64,000 nt of DNA, from assembly GCA_004194705.1 (NCBI GenBank), contig SADC01000926.1:114373-178372 (forward strand). The letters are read 5' to 3'. Source of the stretch: Ditylenchus dipsaci (taxonomy: Eukaryota; Nematoda; Chromadorea; Rhabditida; Anguinidae). Positions 63,475 through 64,000 of this stretch are shown here, one piece after another (position 1 is the first letter of the stretch; every line of letters begins with the position of its first letter). The translations under genes were made by a program, and so were the position numbers. Under the pieces are notes generated by a model. The model was not told the origin of the DNA. It did not search any database and saw nothing but the letters and a program-made list of their open reading frames with translations.

Positions 63475-64000
63475 GACTTGCCTTAGCAGAACAGACAACA
63501 ATTCGATTAGATTTGATGCGACGATGCGGCTGGAACTTCTTCTTAACAAAATTTGACTTGATCTCTGCAGGCGTTCGCATTGGCGTAATAGATGACCCAC
63601 TTTCTTGCACTGTGGAACAGGTATAGCTGACGTAAGGGCAATCCTCGATCCAATGCATCTGATTGAAACGATAGCAAGGACCAGGCGGCAGAGATCGGTT
63701 CTTGGTAGCTTCCGGCTCTTAGAATTCTTCTTGCCATATTCCTTCTTTGTAGCGATTGCATTTACGGCAGCGAATTGGAGCTTCTTTCCAGTTGTTTGGC
63801 CTCGGCGATTGTAGACAGGTAGCTTGAGGCTTCTTCTACTATTTCATCGACTTGACAGCGGAACCACCATCATTGACTCGTAGAGCAGCATCTTTCGGAG
63901 ACTTCAACCAAGCAGGAGCAGCAAGCAGTTGAATCATCCTCCTTGAGCTCTGAGCATTTGAAGAATCGGAGCTGATGTTGAGGCGATTGACGTAATGGCG
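63475..64000 (-). pseudogene. Retroelement gag-like (zinc-knuckle) remnant, runs off the window
   Basis: The minus strand gives RHYVNRLNISSDSSNAQSSR, LLAAPAWLKSPKDAALRVND, two stops, then NNWKEAPIRCRKCNRYKEG, another stop, GPCYRFNQMHWIEDCPYV and, in a second frame, PQCKKVGHLLRQCERLQR. Two tandem CCHC-like knuckles (C..[C]....H....C), each with a key residue lost or shifted, are typical of retrotransposon gag or nucleocapsid proteins. GC content is higher than in neighbouring DNA. Stops and frame changes show it is decayed. The element type (LTR or DIRS-like) cannot be told from this fragment. The 5' part lies beyond base 64000. Confidence 0.5.

Noticed and set aside
63415..63761. Three overlapping minus-strand frames as separate small genes
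   Set aside because: Together they read as one frameshifted zinc-knuckle protein; individually none has a start context or domain.

Overview
Eukaryotic, almost certainly nematode, nuclear DNA: AT-rich, short-exon genes with small GT-AG introns, and an extreme load of DNA transposons. The diagnostic genes are two cuticle collagens. Both have a short N-terminal membrane anchor and Gly-X-Y blocks, and both end in the nematode signature CDHC[P/L]PPRTAPGY. The species cannot be fixed from sequence alone.

Layout. 1-7.4 kb: repeats, including a decayed pogo/Tigger-type transposase (minus strand, 1347-1640), an 8-bp-TSD hAT-like element (5120-5767) and a MULE-like element (5948-7308). 7.4-18.1 kb: cuticle collagen A (plus strand), spread over at least 12 small exons with transposon-filled introns and probably damaged. 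18.1-30.5 kb: nested transposons with no clear host gene, including a Merlin-like element with a decayed transposase (25.0-25.85 kb). 30.7-33.1 kb: a coherent 5' half of an unknown signal-anchor protein gene (plus). 34.67-35.02 kb: a decayed SKP1-like fragment (minus). 36-41.8 kb: a palindromic host repeat carrying two insertions, one of them a fully delimited 3.4-kb Mutator-like element (38064-41473) with a FLYWCH plus MULE-domain transposase. 42.59-49.38 kb: cuticle collagen B (minus), 17 exons that close to a 356-residue frame, with one 4.55-kb intron full of nested elements. 51.35-52.1 kb: a four-exon gene for an acidic Ser/Asp-rich protein of unknown function (plus). 52.2-64 kb: segmental duplications, TTAA-flanked MITEs, tandem-repeat-ended elements and a decayed zinc-knuckle (gag-like) fragment at the right edge.

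Main observation. Many elements share an architecture in which the terminal inverted repeats are built from short degenerate tandem units (about 12-24 bp), with a different unit in each family. The FLYWCH-MULE has these termini (CGAAATCCTCC units) and a perfect 9-bp target duplication. Several coding-less elements have 8-10-bp duplications and similar outermost bases (GGTACRTGACAA-like, or GAACGAC paired with GTAAAAT). I infer one expanded MULE group with rapidly changing terminal repeats. Other TE classes are delimited by their target duplications: hAT-like (8 bp), TTAA-type MITEs, Merlin-like (8 bp) and TA-type mariner/pogo-like MITEs. All protein calls rest on reading translations by eye; no database search was possible.
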